NCBI GenBank assembly: GCA_041178225.1
Contig: JBEGVV010000084.1
Location: forward strand, 1-40,129
Reading direction: 5' to 3'
DNA: 40,129 nucleotides
Source of the DNA: CAIOSQ01 sp041178225
GTDB taxonomy: Bacteria > Pseudomonadota > Alphaproteobacteria > CACIAM-22H2
The notes under the pieces were generated by a model, which was given only the letters and a program-made list of their open reading frames with translations, had not been told where the DNA came from and made no database searches. The position numbers and the translations under genes are program-made. Every line of letters begins with the position of its first letter. Position 1 is the first letter of the stretch. Below are positions 1 through 7,807 of the stretch, piece after piece.

Positions 1-471
1 CACCGCGTGCTTCGCCATCGTGTAGGCCTGGACGCCGGTGAGGCTCGGGCGAAGGCCGGCGCCGGAGGAGATGTTGACGATGCGCCCGGCGCGGCGCGCC
101 TTCATGCCCGGCGCGACGGCCTGGCAGAAGTTGAACGTGCCGACGGCGTTGGCGTTGACGATCGCCATCCACGCCTCGTGCGTCACCTCCTCGATCGGGC
201 GGCTTGCCTGGCCGGCGACGCCGCCGGCGTTGTTCACGAGGATGTCGACCGTGCCCGCCTCGGCGACGAAGCGCTGGACGGCGGCCTTGTCCGCGACGTC
301 GACGACGCGCGCCTGCATGCGCCCGCCGGAGGTCTCGGCGAGGCTCGCCGCGTCGAGGCCGCAGATCCAGACATCCGCGCCGCGATCAGCGAGGCCGCGG
401 GCGATGCAGCGACCGATGCCATGGTCGGCGCCGGTGACGATGGCCCTGCGGCCCTTGAAGTCGACGATCAT
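1..471 (-). CDS. SDR-family NAD(P)-dependent oxidoreductase, C-terminus cut off by window edge
   Basis: Open from an ATG at 471 to the window edge without a stop (157 residues seen of a usual ~250). A classical short-chain dehydrogenase/reductase fold is visible: nucleotide-binding TGADHGIG at residues 13-20, NNAG at 80-83, the catalytic serine in NISSG near 135, and the YxxxK pair Y150/K154. It probably interconverts a hydroxyl and a carbonyl on a small cytoplasmic metabolite; substrate unknown. The start codon overlaps the stop of the upstream ketopantoate-reductase-like gene by 4 bases, so it is the last visible cistron of the SBP-creatininase-PanE-like-SDR operon. The family call is secure; the substrate is not. 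Confidence 0.93.
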   Translation of the reverse strand, partial: MIVDFKGRRAIVTGADHGIGRCIARGLADRGADVWICGLDAASLAETSGGRMQARVVDVADKAAVQRFVAEAGTVDILVNNAGGVAGQASRPIEEVTHEAWMAIVNANAVGTFNFCQAVAPGMKARRAGRIVNISSGAGLRPSLTGVQAYTMAKHAV

Positions 472-1493
472 CGGGTGGCCTCCGGGGCGAGCGCGTCGAG
501 GGTGGCCCAGTCCTGCGGGCGCCGTCCTTCCTCGACGTCGTGGATGAGGGCGACGAGGCGCCGGATCAGGGGCGCGCGCAGGCCCAGCCCCTCGCCGATC
601 TCCGCGATGACCGCGATCTGCGCGTCGACCTCGGTGCGTCGCTTGCGCACCGCGAGGTCGCGCCAGACGCCGGAGTGGGACTTGGCCGAGCCGCGATTGA
701 AGGCGACCATCGTCGCGATGGCCGCGCGCGTCGCCGCCTCCGACGCGCCTGGCGCGAAGGCCGCGGGATCGAAGCCGTTGAAGGCCTCGCAGCGCACGCC
801 CTTCGCGGCGGCCACCGCCATGACCTCCGCGCCGAGGCGGCGCCAGAGCGCGAAGTGCCGCGGGCTGTCGAGCGCGTCGGCGATCGAGGCGTTGGTCAGC
901 GCGGTCGCGAAGAGCAGCGCCCCGTAGCCGAGCTTGCCGTAGAGATAGCCCCAGATGTTCTGGGTCAGCACCGCGTCAGGCTCGAAGATGCGAAGCAGCT
1001 CGTGCATCTCGCGCGTGCGCGGCAGGACGCGCCCGTCGACCTCGCCGACGACGACCGCGCCGCGATTGCCGCGCAGGATCCGCCCCGGCGCCAGCCAGTC
1101 CGCGCCGTAGTTGACGAAGCAGCCCATGGTGCGCGCCTCGCCGACATGGCGGGCGATCACGAGTTCGTTGAGCCCGTTCTGCGCCGAGAGGACGAAGCCG
1201 TCCTCGGCGAGACGCGGGGCGATGTCGCGCATCGCCGCGTCGGTGTGGTGCGCCTTGACGGCGAGGACGACGCGGCGGAACCGCCCCTCCACCTCGCCCG
1301 GCAGGAGGGCGCGCAGGGGACCGGTCGAGAATTCCTCGACGGGCCCCTCGATCGCGAGGCCGGTGGCGCGCATCGCCGCGACATGGTCCGCGGCGCTGTC
1401 GACGAAGACGACGTCGTGGCCAGCGCGCACCCAGGCGGCGCCGATCGTGCCGCCGATCGCGCCCGCGCCCCAGAGCAGGATCGGGTCGCTCAT
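468..1493 (-). CDS. Ketopantoate reductase-like (ApbA/PanE family) oxidoreductase
   Basis: 341 residues. N-terminal Rossmann domain with GAGAIGG at 9-15, a conserved VKAHH segment with K80, and N106 in the AQNG motif. The C-terminal helical domain has the catalytic-lysine region YLYGKLGYG (K187) and a distal RKRRTEVD segment resembling the conserved S/E-containing end of the family. True PanE reduces 2-dehydropantoate with NADPH; paralogues inside catabolic operons often act on other 2-keto or 2-hydroxy acids. The operon neighbours (amidohydrolase before, SDR after, both with 4-base overlaps) favour a catabolic role over pantothenate synthesis. The ATG at 1493 sits inside the end of the creatininase gene, implying translational coupling. 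Confidence 0.9.
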   Translation of the reverse strand: MSDPILLWGAGAIGGTIGAAWVRAGHDVVFVDSAADHVAAMRATGLAIEGPVEEFSTGPLRALLPGEVEGRFRRVVLAVKAHHTDAAMRDIAPRLAEDGFVLSAQNGLNELVIARHVGEARTMGCFVNYGADWLAPGRILRGNRGAVVVGEVDGRVLPRTREMHELLRIFEPDAVLTQNIWGYLYGKLGYGALLFATALTNASIADALDSPRHFALWRRLGAEVMAVAAAKGVRCEAFNGFDPAAFAPGASEAATRAAIATMVAFNRGSAKSHSGVWRDLAVRKRRTEVDAQIAVIAEIGEGLGLRAPLIRRLVALIHDVEEGRRPQDWATLDALAPEATR

Positions 1494-2194
1494 TTCGGCC
1501 ACGGCCCCTCGATGAGGGCGCGCGTCTCCTCGACGGCGACGCGCCACATGTCCAGGACCTTCTCGTCGGGCAGCTCGTACCAGCCGCCATAATTCCCGTC
1601 GCCGATATGCGCGCGGACCTGCGCGGGGTTCATCATGCGCAGCGTCTCGAGCTCGACCATGGGCTTGCGCAGGTTCGGCATGGCCACGCCCGGGAGCCTC
1701 GTCCAGGGCAGGTTCTCCATCCACGAGCCGTGGCTCGACATCGGGTCGATCTCCTGGACCTTCGCCCAGGTGCGGGGCGAGTTCCACCAGTTGTGCCACT
1801 TCACCGCCATGCCCGGGTTCTCGCTCACCCATTCCTGGGCGAAGGCGCCGATCGGGTTGTTGCCGCCATGGCCGTTGACCATCAGCACGCGGCGGAAGCC
1901 CGAGCGCTTCACGGAATCGAGGACGTCGCGCGCCAGCGCGATCGCGGTCTCCTGCCGCAGGCAGACCGTGCCCGGGAAGGCCTTGAAGTAGGGCGTGATG
2001 CCGTAGCTGAGCACCGGGAAGACCGGCACGCGGATCGGCTCGGCGGCATCGACCGCGACGCGCTCCGACAGGATCATGTCGACGCCGAGGCTGAGATAGG
2101 CGTGCTGCTCGACGCTGCCGACCGGAATCACGCAGCGATCGTCGTGCTTCACGTGCTCCTCGACCTGCATCCAGTTCATTTCGGAGATGCGCAT
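1490..2194 (-). CDS. Creatininase-family amidohydrolase
   Basis: 234 residues, close to the usual 230-260 of creatininase/creatinine amidohydrolase-family metalloenzymes. Probable metal ligands are E29 and H31 in GSVEQHA, D39 in LGVDMIL, H109 in VNGHGGN, and a distal H155-x4-E160 pair (SHGSWMEN). Family members open cyclic amides (creatinine) or hydrolyse small amides and formamides; the exact substrate cannot be read here. NGHGGN in place of the NGHYEN of bona fide creatininases argues against strict creatinine specificity. The ATG at 2194 has a GAGGGAA ribosome site 7 bases upstream. It is separated from the preceding SBP gene by a strong stem-loop and overlaps the next gene by 4 bases. Confidence 0.9.
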   Translation of the reverse strand: MRISEMNWMQVEEHVKHDDRCVIPVGSVEQHAYLSLGVDMILSERVAVDAAEPIRVPVFPVLSYGITPYFKAFPGTVCLRQETAIALARDVLDSVKRSGFRRVLMVNGHGGNNPIGAFAQEWVSENPGMAVKWHNWWNSPRTWAKVQEIDPMSSHGSWMENLPWTRLPGVAMPNLRKPMVELETLRMMNPAQVRAHIGDGNYGGWYELPDEKVLDMWRVAVEETRALIEGPWPK

Positions 2195-2284
2195 CGTGTC
2201 TTCCCTCGTCCTGTATGCCTCGAGGCGAGCGGCGGGCGCCTCGCCGGCGCCGCGCGGAATGCCCGTCCTCGTCCTGTCGTGGAT

Positions 2285-2324
2285 GCCCCCCGCCCGGGCG
2301 CGACGCCTGCGCCCGGGCGGGGGC
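2285..2324 (-). terminator. Strong intercistronic stem-loop after the SBP gene
   Basis: Perfect 15-bp inverted repeat (2287-2301 with 2309-2323) around a 7-base loop, beginning 6 bases after the SBP stop codon and ending about 90 bases before the creatininase start. There is no T-run on the minus strand, so attenuation, partial termination or protection of the upstream message from 3' decay is more likely than full termination. Confidence 0.6.
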
Positions 2325-2329
2325 TTCGT

Positions 2330-3919
2330 TCAGCGGGCGACCGGGACGACGTCCCAGGCATAGGTCTCCTCGTCGCTGCGGCCGACGCGCAGCGTGGCGC
2401 GGTCGCGGCGCACGGCCCAGGCCGAGCCGACGGCGGCCAGCGGGATCACCACCCGCTTCTCGTTCCACAGCGCGCCGATCTTCTGGAGCAGCGCCTCGCG
2501 CGCCTTGTCGTCGAGCGCGACGCTCGCGTCCTGGACCAGCTTGTCGATCTCCGCGTCCGAGTAGCCGGTCCAGTTGAACGCGCCGAGGCGGAGCTGCGCG
2601 TTGTTCGTGTGCGCGTTGGCCGCGTAGTAGTAGTTGGACTCGCCCGTGAGCGTGCCCCACCCGGCCATGATGTTGGAGAGCTCGCCGCGCTGGCGGGCCG
2701 GGAAGATCACCGCCGCGGGCTGCCCCGCCGCCTGCACCTCGAGCCCGATGCGCGCGAGCATCTGGGTGAGCGCCGCGCCGACGCCGGCGTCGCCGGGAAG
2801 GCGGTTGTTGGTGAAGTTGAGCACCATGCGGAAGCCGTTCGGGAAACCGGCCTCGGCAAGCAGCTGGCGGGCCCGCGCGACGTTCGGCGCGGGTACCTTG
2901 AGCGCCGGGTTGTAGCCGAAGATGCCCGGGGTCACCATCTGGGTGGCCGCCGTGCCGAGGCCCTCCATCGCGATCTCCGCGAGCGCGCGGCGGTCGATGG
3001 CGAGGTCGATCGCCTCGCGCACGCGCGCGTCGCGATAGGGGTTCGACGCGAGCTTCGAGCCGTCGCGCGCGGTCACCTGCGGCGTCGGCTCGCGCTGGTC
3101 GAGCGCGAGGTTGAACACGTAGACCGTCTCGGCCTTGACCACGCTCAGCGTGTTGTCGCGCTCGAGCGTCGGCACGTCCGCGGCCGGCACGCGCACGATC
3201 ATGTCGAGCTGCCCGGTCTTCAGCTGCGCGACGCGCGCCGCGGGGTTCGTGATCTCGCGGCGGACGACGCGCGCCCAGGCGGGACGACCGCCCCAGTAGT
3301 TGTCGTTGCGCTCGACCGTGAACTGCTCGCGCGGCGTCCAGGACGAATAGCGGTACGGGCCCGTGCCGATCGTCGCGCGGCCCGAGTTGAAGGCCTCGTT
3401 CGAGTTCTCCGGCGTCAGCCCGGCGGTGGCCCGCGCCGAGGTGACGAAGACGCGGATGAAGTCGTTCGGCAGCGTCGGCGCCGGCCCGTCCGTCATGATC
3501 TGGATCGTGTGCGCGTCGATGATCTTCATGTCCTGCACGCGGCGGACATAGATGCGCGTGGGGTTCGGCCCGGCGAGCTGCTGCATGCGCCGGATGGAGG
3601 CCGCGACGTCCTCGGCGGTCATGTCGGACCCGTCGTGGAACTTCACGCCCTTGCGCAGCTTGAACTCCCAGGTGGTGGGGTTCACGACGCGCCAGGACTC
3701 CGCGAGGCCCGGCTCGATCTGCAGCCGGTCGCCGAGCTGGGTCAGCGTGTCGAAGACATGCTTCAGCGCCTCGGAATGCGTGCCGGTCGCGGTGAAGTGG
3801 GGATCGAGGCTCTCGGGCCCGGCCATCACGCCCATGGTCAGCGTCTGCGCCGAGGCGACGCTCGCCATGAGGTAGAGGGCAGTGGCCGCGCCTGCGAGCC
3901 TGCTGCAAGTCCTGCGCAT
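2330..3919 (-). CDS. ABC transporter substrate-binding protein, family 5 (Dpp/Opp/Ni type)
   Basis: 529 residues, the normal size for SBP family 5. A signal peptide is visible at 1-24, ending VASA before QTL. The body has family features: GPESLDPHF near 34-42, LRKGVKFHDGS near 88-98, TAEDV near 101, and a GTGPYR motif in the middle. It should bind a peptide, opine or other oligomeric/amide solute in the periplasm. It is divergent from two permeases and two ATPases that lack their own SBP, so these five genes probably form one importer. Two in-frame ATGs lie close together; the second (3919) is chosen because GAGGAG sits 7 bases before it, and an upstream TTG at 3949 is less likely. A paralogue lies at the right edge. 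Confidence 0.92.
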   Translation of the reverse strand: MRRTCSRLAGAATALYLMASVASAQTLTMGVMAGPESLDPHFTATGTHSEALKHVFDTLTQLGDRLQIEPGLAESWRVVNPTTWEFKLRKGVKFHDGSDMTAEDVAASIRRMQQLAGPNPTRIYVRRVQDMKIIDAHTIQIMTDGPAPTLPNDFIRVFVTSARATAGLTPENSNEAFNSGRATIGTGPYRYSSWTPREQFTVERNDNYWGGRPAWARVVRREITNPAARVAQLKTGQLDMIVRVPAADVPTLERDNTLSVVKAETVYVFNLALDQREPTPQVTARDGSKLASNPYRDARVREAIDLAIDRRALAEIAMEGLGTAATQMVTPGIFGYNPALKVPAPNVARARQLLAEAGFPNGFRMVLNFTNNRLPGDAGVGAALTQMLARIGLEVQAAGQPAAVIFPARQRGELSNIMAGWGTLTGESNYYYAANAHTNNAQLRLGAFNWTGYSDAEIDKLVQDASVALDDKAREALLQKIGALWNEKRVVIPLAAVGSAWAVRRDRATLRVGRSDEETYAWDVVPVAR

Positions 3920-3943
3920 CGACATTCTCCTCAAGTCATTGAA

Positions 3944-3960
3944 GTCCAAGCCTATTGGAC
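3944..3960. promoter_or_regulatory. Perfect palindrome GTCCAA-N5-TTGGAC, putative operator
   Basis: Two 6-base half-sites with a 5-base spacer (GCCTA) give exact dyad symmetry in the 81-base divergent region between the SBP and permease genes. It overlaps the candidate -10 of the SBP promoter, the expected place for a repressor dimer. No regulator gene is nearby to pair with it. Confidence 0.5.
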
Positions 3961-3978
3961 GTTGTTAAGCGGAGTCAA
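3949..3978 (-). promoter_or_regulatory. Candidate sigma-70 promoter for the SBP-creatininase operon
   Basis: Minus-strand TTGACT (3978-3973) is followed 18 bases later by TAGGCT (3954-3949). The -35 is a good match, the -10 poor (3 of 6). It would start RNA near 3942, about 23 bases before the SBP start codon. Confidence 0.35.
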
Positions 3979-4000
3979 TTCGGCCACACTCCGGCGCCTC

Positions 4001-4975
4001 ATGCTCGGTTTCGTCATACAGCGCCTGATGCAGGCCGCGCTCGTGATGCTCGCGATGTCGGCGCTGGTCTTCGTCGGCGTCTACGCGATCGGGAACCCGA
4101 TCGACGTGCTGATCGCGCCCGACGCGACGCAGGACATCCGCGAGGCGACGATCAGGCACTACGGGCTCGACCAGCCGCTCTGGCGCCAGTACCTCGCCTT
4201 CCTCGGACGCCTCGTCCAGGGCGACCTTGGCCGCAGCTTCGTCCTCAACATCCCCGTGCTCGACCTCGTGCTGAGCCGCCTTCCCGCGACGCTCGAGCTC
4301 GCGCTCGCCGCCGTGCTGGCCGGCGCCTTCATCGGCGTGCCGCTTGGCATCTATGCCGGCTACCGGCCCGAGAGCCCCGCCTCTAAGGCGATCATGGCGG
4401 CCTCCGTGCTCGGCTTCTCGGTGCCGACCTTCTGGATCGGGCTGATCCTCATCCTGACCTTCGCGGTGAAGCTCGACTGGCTGCCCGCGGGGAACCGGGG
4501 GCCGACGACCGAGGTCTTCGGCGTCGGCTGGTCGTTCCTGACGCTGGAGGGGCTGAAGTTCCTCGCCCTGCCCGCGCTCAACCTCAGCCTGTTCAAGCTC
4601 GCGATGATGATCCGGCTGGCGCGCGCCGGCACGCGCGAGGTGATGCTCACCGACATGGTCAGGTTCGCCCGCGCGGCGGGCCTGTCCGAATTCACGATCC
4701 TGCGCCGCCATGTCCTGCGGCTGATCGCGATCCCGCTCGTGACCGTGTTCGGGCTCGAGTTCGGCTCCACCCTCGCCTTCGCCGTGGTGACGGAGACGAT
4801 CTTCTCCTGGCCGGGCGTCGGCAAGCTGATCATCGATTCGATCACCTCGCTCGACCGGCCCGTGATGGTCGGCTACCTCGTGCTCGTCGCCTTCCTGTTC
4901 GTCACCATCAACCTTGTCGTCGACCTCGCCTACGCCGCGCTCGACCCGCGCCTGCGCCGCGCCGGACGGACCTGA
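4001..4975 (+). CDS. ABC transporter permease, DppB/GsiC-like
   Basis: 324 residues. Typical DppB layout: an N-terminal membrane helix (about 9-30), a periplasmic segment containing HYGLDQPLW, GDLGRSF near 80, then five further hydrophobic segments. The cytoplasmic coupling loop (FARAAGLSEFTILRRHVLR) carries the EAA-like region contacting the ATPases, and the C-terminus ends ALDPRLRR as in the family. It forms half of the membrane channel of the peptide/opine-type importer. The ATG at 4001 is the only start giving a full first membrane helix; the divergent SBP gene begins 81 bases away. Its stop overlaps the next start (TGATG). Confidence 0.93.
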   Translation: MLGFVIQRLMQAALVMLAMSALVFVGVYAIGNPIDVLIAPDATQDIREATIRHYGLDQPLWRQYLAFLGRLVQGDLGRSFVLNIPVLDLVLSRLPATLELALAAVLAGAFIGVPLGIYAGYRPESPASKAIMAASVLGFSVPTFWIGLILILTFAVKLDWLPAGNRGPTTEVFGVGWSFLTLEGLKFLALPALNLSLFKLAMMIRLARAGTREVMLTDMVRFARAAGLSEFTILRRHVLRLIAIPLVTVFGLEFGSTLAFAVVTETIFSWPGVGKLIIDSITSLDRPVMVGYLVLVAFLFVTINLVVDLAYAALDPRLRRAGRT

Positions 4976-5835
4976 TGAAGGCGTTCTGGTCCGAGTACGC
5001 GGAGAACCGCCTGGCGGTGGTCGCGCTCGCCGTGGTGGCGCTCGTGGTCGCCGCGGCGCTGGGCGCGCCACTCGTCACGCCGCAGGACCCCTACGACCTC
5101 GCGAACCTCAACCTGATGGACGCGCGGCGGCCGCCCGGCCATGTCGGATCCGAGGGATACGTCCACTGGCTCGGCACCGACGCGCAGGGGCGCGACCTCT
5201 ACTCCGCGATCCTCTACGGCCTGCGCATCTCGCTGCAGATGGGCGTCGCGGCGGGCGCCATCGCGATGGCGATCGGCGCCGGGCTCGGCGTCGTCGCCGC
5301 GGTGTCGTCGAACCGCATCGAGCAGGCGATCATGCGCGTGGTCGACCTGCAACTCTCCTTCCCCGCGATCCTGCTCGCCCTCGTGCTCGTCGCCGTGCTG
5401 GGACAGGGGCGCGTGCCGCTCGTCATCGCGCTCGTCGCGGCGCAATACGCCTATTTCGCCCGCACCGCCTACGGCGCCGCGACGGCCGAGCGGCAGAAGG
5501 ACTACGTCGAGGCCGCGCGCGCCACCCCGCTGCGCGCGAGCAGCGTGATCCTCCGCCACATCCTGCCGAACTGCCTGCCGCCGCTGATCGTCGTCGGGAC
5601 GGTCCAGGTGGCGAACGCGATCGCGCTCGAGGCGACGCTGTCCTTCCTCGGGCTCGGCCTGCCGCCCACGGAACCATCTCTCGGCATGCTCATCGCCAAC
5701 GGCTTCCAGTACATGATGAGCGGCCGGACCTGGATCTCGGTCTACCCGGGCGTCGCGCTGATCGTGATGATCGTCGCCATCAACATCGTGGGCGACCAGC
5801 TACGCGACCAGTTCAACCCGAGGCTCCGGCGATGA
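4975..5835 (+). CDS. ABC transporter permease, DppC-like
   Basis: 286 residues. An N-terminal membrane helix (about 12-34) is followed by the DppC hallmark HWLGTDAQGRDLYSAILYG (about 62-80). Five more hydrophobic segments follow, with the coupling loop DYVEAARATPLRASSVILRH and the motif ATLSFLGLGLPP before the last helices. It pairs with the DppB-like protein as the second channel subunit. The ATG overlaps the previous stop codon by 1 base (TGATG) and the stop overlaps the next start by 4 bases, so translation of the whole set is likely coupled. Confidence 0.93.
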   Translation: MKAFWSEYAENRLAVVALAVVALVVAAALGAPLVTPQDPYDLANLNLMDARRPPGHVGSEGYVHWLGTDAQGRDLYSAILYGLRISLQMGVAAGAIAMAIGAGLGVVAAVSSNRIEQAIMRVVDLQLSFPAILLALVLVAVLGQGRVPLVIALVAAQYAYFARTAYGAATAERQKDYVEAARATPLRASSVILRHILPNCLPPLIVVGTVQVANAIALEATLSFLGLGLPPTEPSLGMLIANGFQYMMSGRTWISVYPGVALIVMIVAINIVGDQLRDQFNPRLRR

Positions 5836-6803
5836 GCGGGCGCCTGCTCGAGGTCCGGGGCCTGCGCACGCATTTCGCCACGCGCGCCGGCAACCTTCCC
5901 GCGGTCGATGGCATCGACCTGTCCGTGGATCGCGGCCGCATCCTCGGCCTCGTCGGCGAGTCCGGCTCGGGCAAGACCGTGACAGGCTTCTCGATCCTCG
6001 GCCTCGTCGACCCACCGGGCCGCATCGTCGGCGGCTCGGTGCGCTTCGACGGCCAGGAGCTCGTCGGCCTCGACCAGGAAGGTCTCCGGCGCCTGCGCGG
6101 GCGACGCATCGCCATGGTCTTCCAGGACCCGATGATGACGCTCAACCCCGTCCTCTCGGTGGGCGAGCAGATGGCGCTGGCGCTGCGCGCGCACCAGGAC
6201 GCCTCGCGCGCCGAGGCCCGCGCGCGGTCGCGCGACCTGCTCGGCCTCGTCGGCATCCCGAGCCCGGAGGAGCGGCTCTCCGCCTATCCGCACCAGCTTT
6301 CCGGCGGCATGCGCCAGCGCGTGGCGATCGCCATCGCCCTGCTCCACCGGCCAGACCTCATCATCGCCGACGAGCCGACCACCGCGCTCGACGTCTCGAT
6401 CCAGGGCCAGATCCTGCACGAGATGCGGCGCCTCGCGCGCGAGACCGGCGTCGCGCTGGTCTGGATCACGCACGACCTCGCCGTGGTGTCCAACCTCGCG
6501 GACGACATCGCCGTGATGTACGCGGGCCGCATCGTGGAGACGGGGCCGGCGCGCGAGGTCCTCGCGCGGCCGCGCCATCCCTACACGCGCGGCCTGCTCG
6601 ACTCGGTCCCCGGCGAGGCGCAGCCCGGGGCGATGCTCGCCCAGATCCCCGGCTCGACGCCCTCGCTCCTGCGCCTGCCACCGGGCTGCAGCTTCCGCGA
6701 GCGCTGCGCGCGCGCCAGCGCGGCCTGCGGCGAGATGCCGGAACTGCGCGCGCTGGGCGACGGCGCGGCGCGCTGCCACCACGCGCTCGAGGCCGCGCCG
6801 TGA
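5832..6803 (+). CDS. ABC transporter ATP-binding protein, DppD/OppD-like
   Basis: 323 residues, standard for OppD/DppD. Walker A GESGSGKT at 42-49, Q-loop FQDP at 97-100, signature LSGGM at 156-160, Walker B IIADEP near 177-182, and switch H214 in THDL. The C-terminal oligopeptide/dipeptide extension contains PPGCSFRERCARA plus further cysteines, as in family members that bind an iron-sulfur cluster there. It hydrolyses ATP at the cytoplasmic face to drive import. All catalytic residues are present, and the gene overlaps both neighbours by 4 bases. Confidence 0.94.
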   Translation: MSGRLLEVRGLRTHFATRAGNLPAVDGIDLSVDRGRILGLVGESGSGKTVTGFSILGLVDPPGRIVGGSVRFDGQELVGLDQEGLRRLRGRRIAMVFQDPMMTLNPVLSVGEQMALALRAHQDASRAEARARSRDLLGLVGIPSPEERLSAYPHQLSGGMRQRVAIAIALLHRPDLIIADEPTTALDVSIQGQILHEMRRLARETGVALVWITHDLAVVSNLADDIAVMYAGRIVETGPAREVLARPRHPYTRGLLDSVPGEAQPGAMLAQIPGSTPSLLRLPPGCSFRERCARASAACGEMPELRALGDGAARCHHALEAAP

Positions 6804-7801
6804 GCGCGCCGCTCCTCGAGCTCTCCGGCGTGTCGAAGCGCTTCGAGCGCCGCCCGAACCTGGGCGAGCGCATCGCAGCGGCGCTCGGCGCCGGCCAGGC
6901 GGGACAGGTCGTCCACGCGGTCGACGACGTCAGCCTCTCCATCGCGCCGCGCGAGACGCTCGCGCTGGTCGGGGAATCGGGCTGCGGCAAGTCCACGCTC
7001 GGCCGCGTCGCGGCGGGCATCCACGCGCCGACCTCCGGCACGGCGCTGCTCGCGGGCGCGCCGCTGATGACCGCAGGCGCGCGACCGCGCAAGGCGACGA
7101 CGCGGGTGCAGATGGTCTTCCAGGACCCCTTCGCCTCGCTCAACCCCCGCATGCGCGTCGCCGACATCCTCGCGGAGGGGCCGCTCGCGCATGGCCTGGT
7201 GTCGCGCGCGGACGCGGCGGCCTATGTCGCGGGCTGGCTGGGGCGCGTCGGCCTCGATCCCTCCTTCGCCAGCCGCTACCCGCACCAGTTCTCTGGCGGC
7301 CAGCGCCAGCGCGTGGCGATCGCCCGCGCTCTGGCGATGCAGCCCGACCTGCTGGTCTGCGACGAGCCGGTGGCGTCGCTCGACGTCTCGATCCAGGCGC
7401 AGGTGCTCAACCTCTTCGTCGAGCTCCGCCGCGACCTCGGCCTGACCTGCCTGTTCATCAGCCACGACCTTGGCGTGGTGCGCCACGTGAGCGATCGCGT
7501 CGCGATCATGTATCTCGGCCGCGTGGTGGAGACGGGCCCGACCTCCGAGATCTTCTCGGCGCCGCGCCATCCCTACACGAAGGCGCTGCTCGACAGCGTG
7601 CCGCGCCTGCGGCGCGAGGGCGCGGCGGATGGCGGCTTCAGGCCGATCGCCGGCGAGATCCCCTCGCCGCTCGCGCCGCCGCCCGGGTGCCATTTCCATC
7701 CGCGCTGCCCGGTCGCCGAGCCACGCTGCCGCGAAGAGCGGCCGGAACTGCGAGGCGCCGCGGGGCGGCAGGCGGCCTGCCACCTCGCCGGGCCAGGCTG
7801 A
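6800..7801 (+). CDS. ABC transporter ATP-binding protein, DppF/OppF-like
   Basis: 333 residues starting at a GTG that overlaps the previous stop by 4 bases. Walker A GESGCGKS at 58-65, Q-loop FQDPFASLNPRM, signature FSGGQRQR, Walker B VCDEPVASLD and switch histidine in SHDLGVV. The C-terminus carries the oligopeptide transporter domain with PPGCHFHPRCP and a final cysteine motif. With the DppD-like protein it forms the heterodimeric motor. It ends the importer operon; its stop codon is only 6 bases from the stop of the convergent esterase gene, with no obvious terminator between. Confidence 0.94.
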   Translation: MSAPLLELSGVSKRFERRPNLGERIAAALGAGQAGQVVHAVDDVSLSIAPRETLALVGESGCGKSTLGRVAAGIHAPTSGTALLAGAPLMTAGARPRKATTRVQMVFQDPFASLNPRMRVADILAEGPLAHGLVSRADAAAYVAGWLGRVGLDPSFASRYPHQFSGGQRQRVAIARALAMQPDLLVCDEPVASLDVSIQAQVLNLFVELRRDLGLTCLFISHDLGVVRHVSDRVAIMYLGRVVETGPTSEIFSAPRHPYTKALLDSVPRLRREGAADGGFRPIAGEIPSPLAPPPGCHFHPRCPVAEPRCREERPELRGAAGRQAACHLAGPG

Positions 7802-7807
7802 GGCGCC

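Noticed and set aside
468..1493. Pantothenate biosynthesis gene panE
   Set aside because: The family fits, but no panB/panC/panD neighbour exists and the gene is coupled to a catabolic amidohydrolase and SDR.
1490..2194. Strict creatinine amidohydrolase in a creatinine pathway
   Set aside because: The metal motif is NGHGGN rather than NGHYEN, and no creatinase or N-carbamoylsarcosine amidase (isochorismatase fold) is nearby; only family-level naming is safe.
1607..4000. Long plus-strand open frame opposite the creatininase and SBP genes
   Set aside because: It is an arginine/alanine/glycine-rich antisense frame of very GC-rich DNA; the minus-strand genes have recognisable domains, and only the part from 4001 is real protein (DppB-like).
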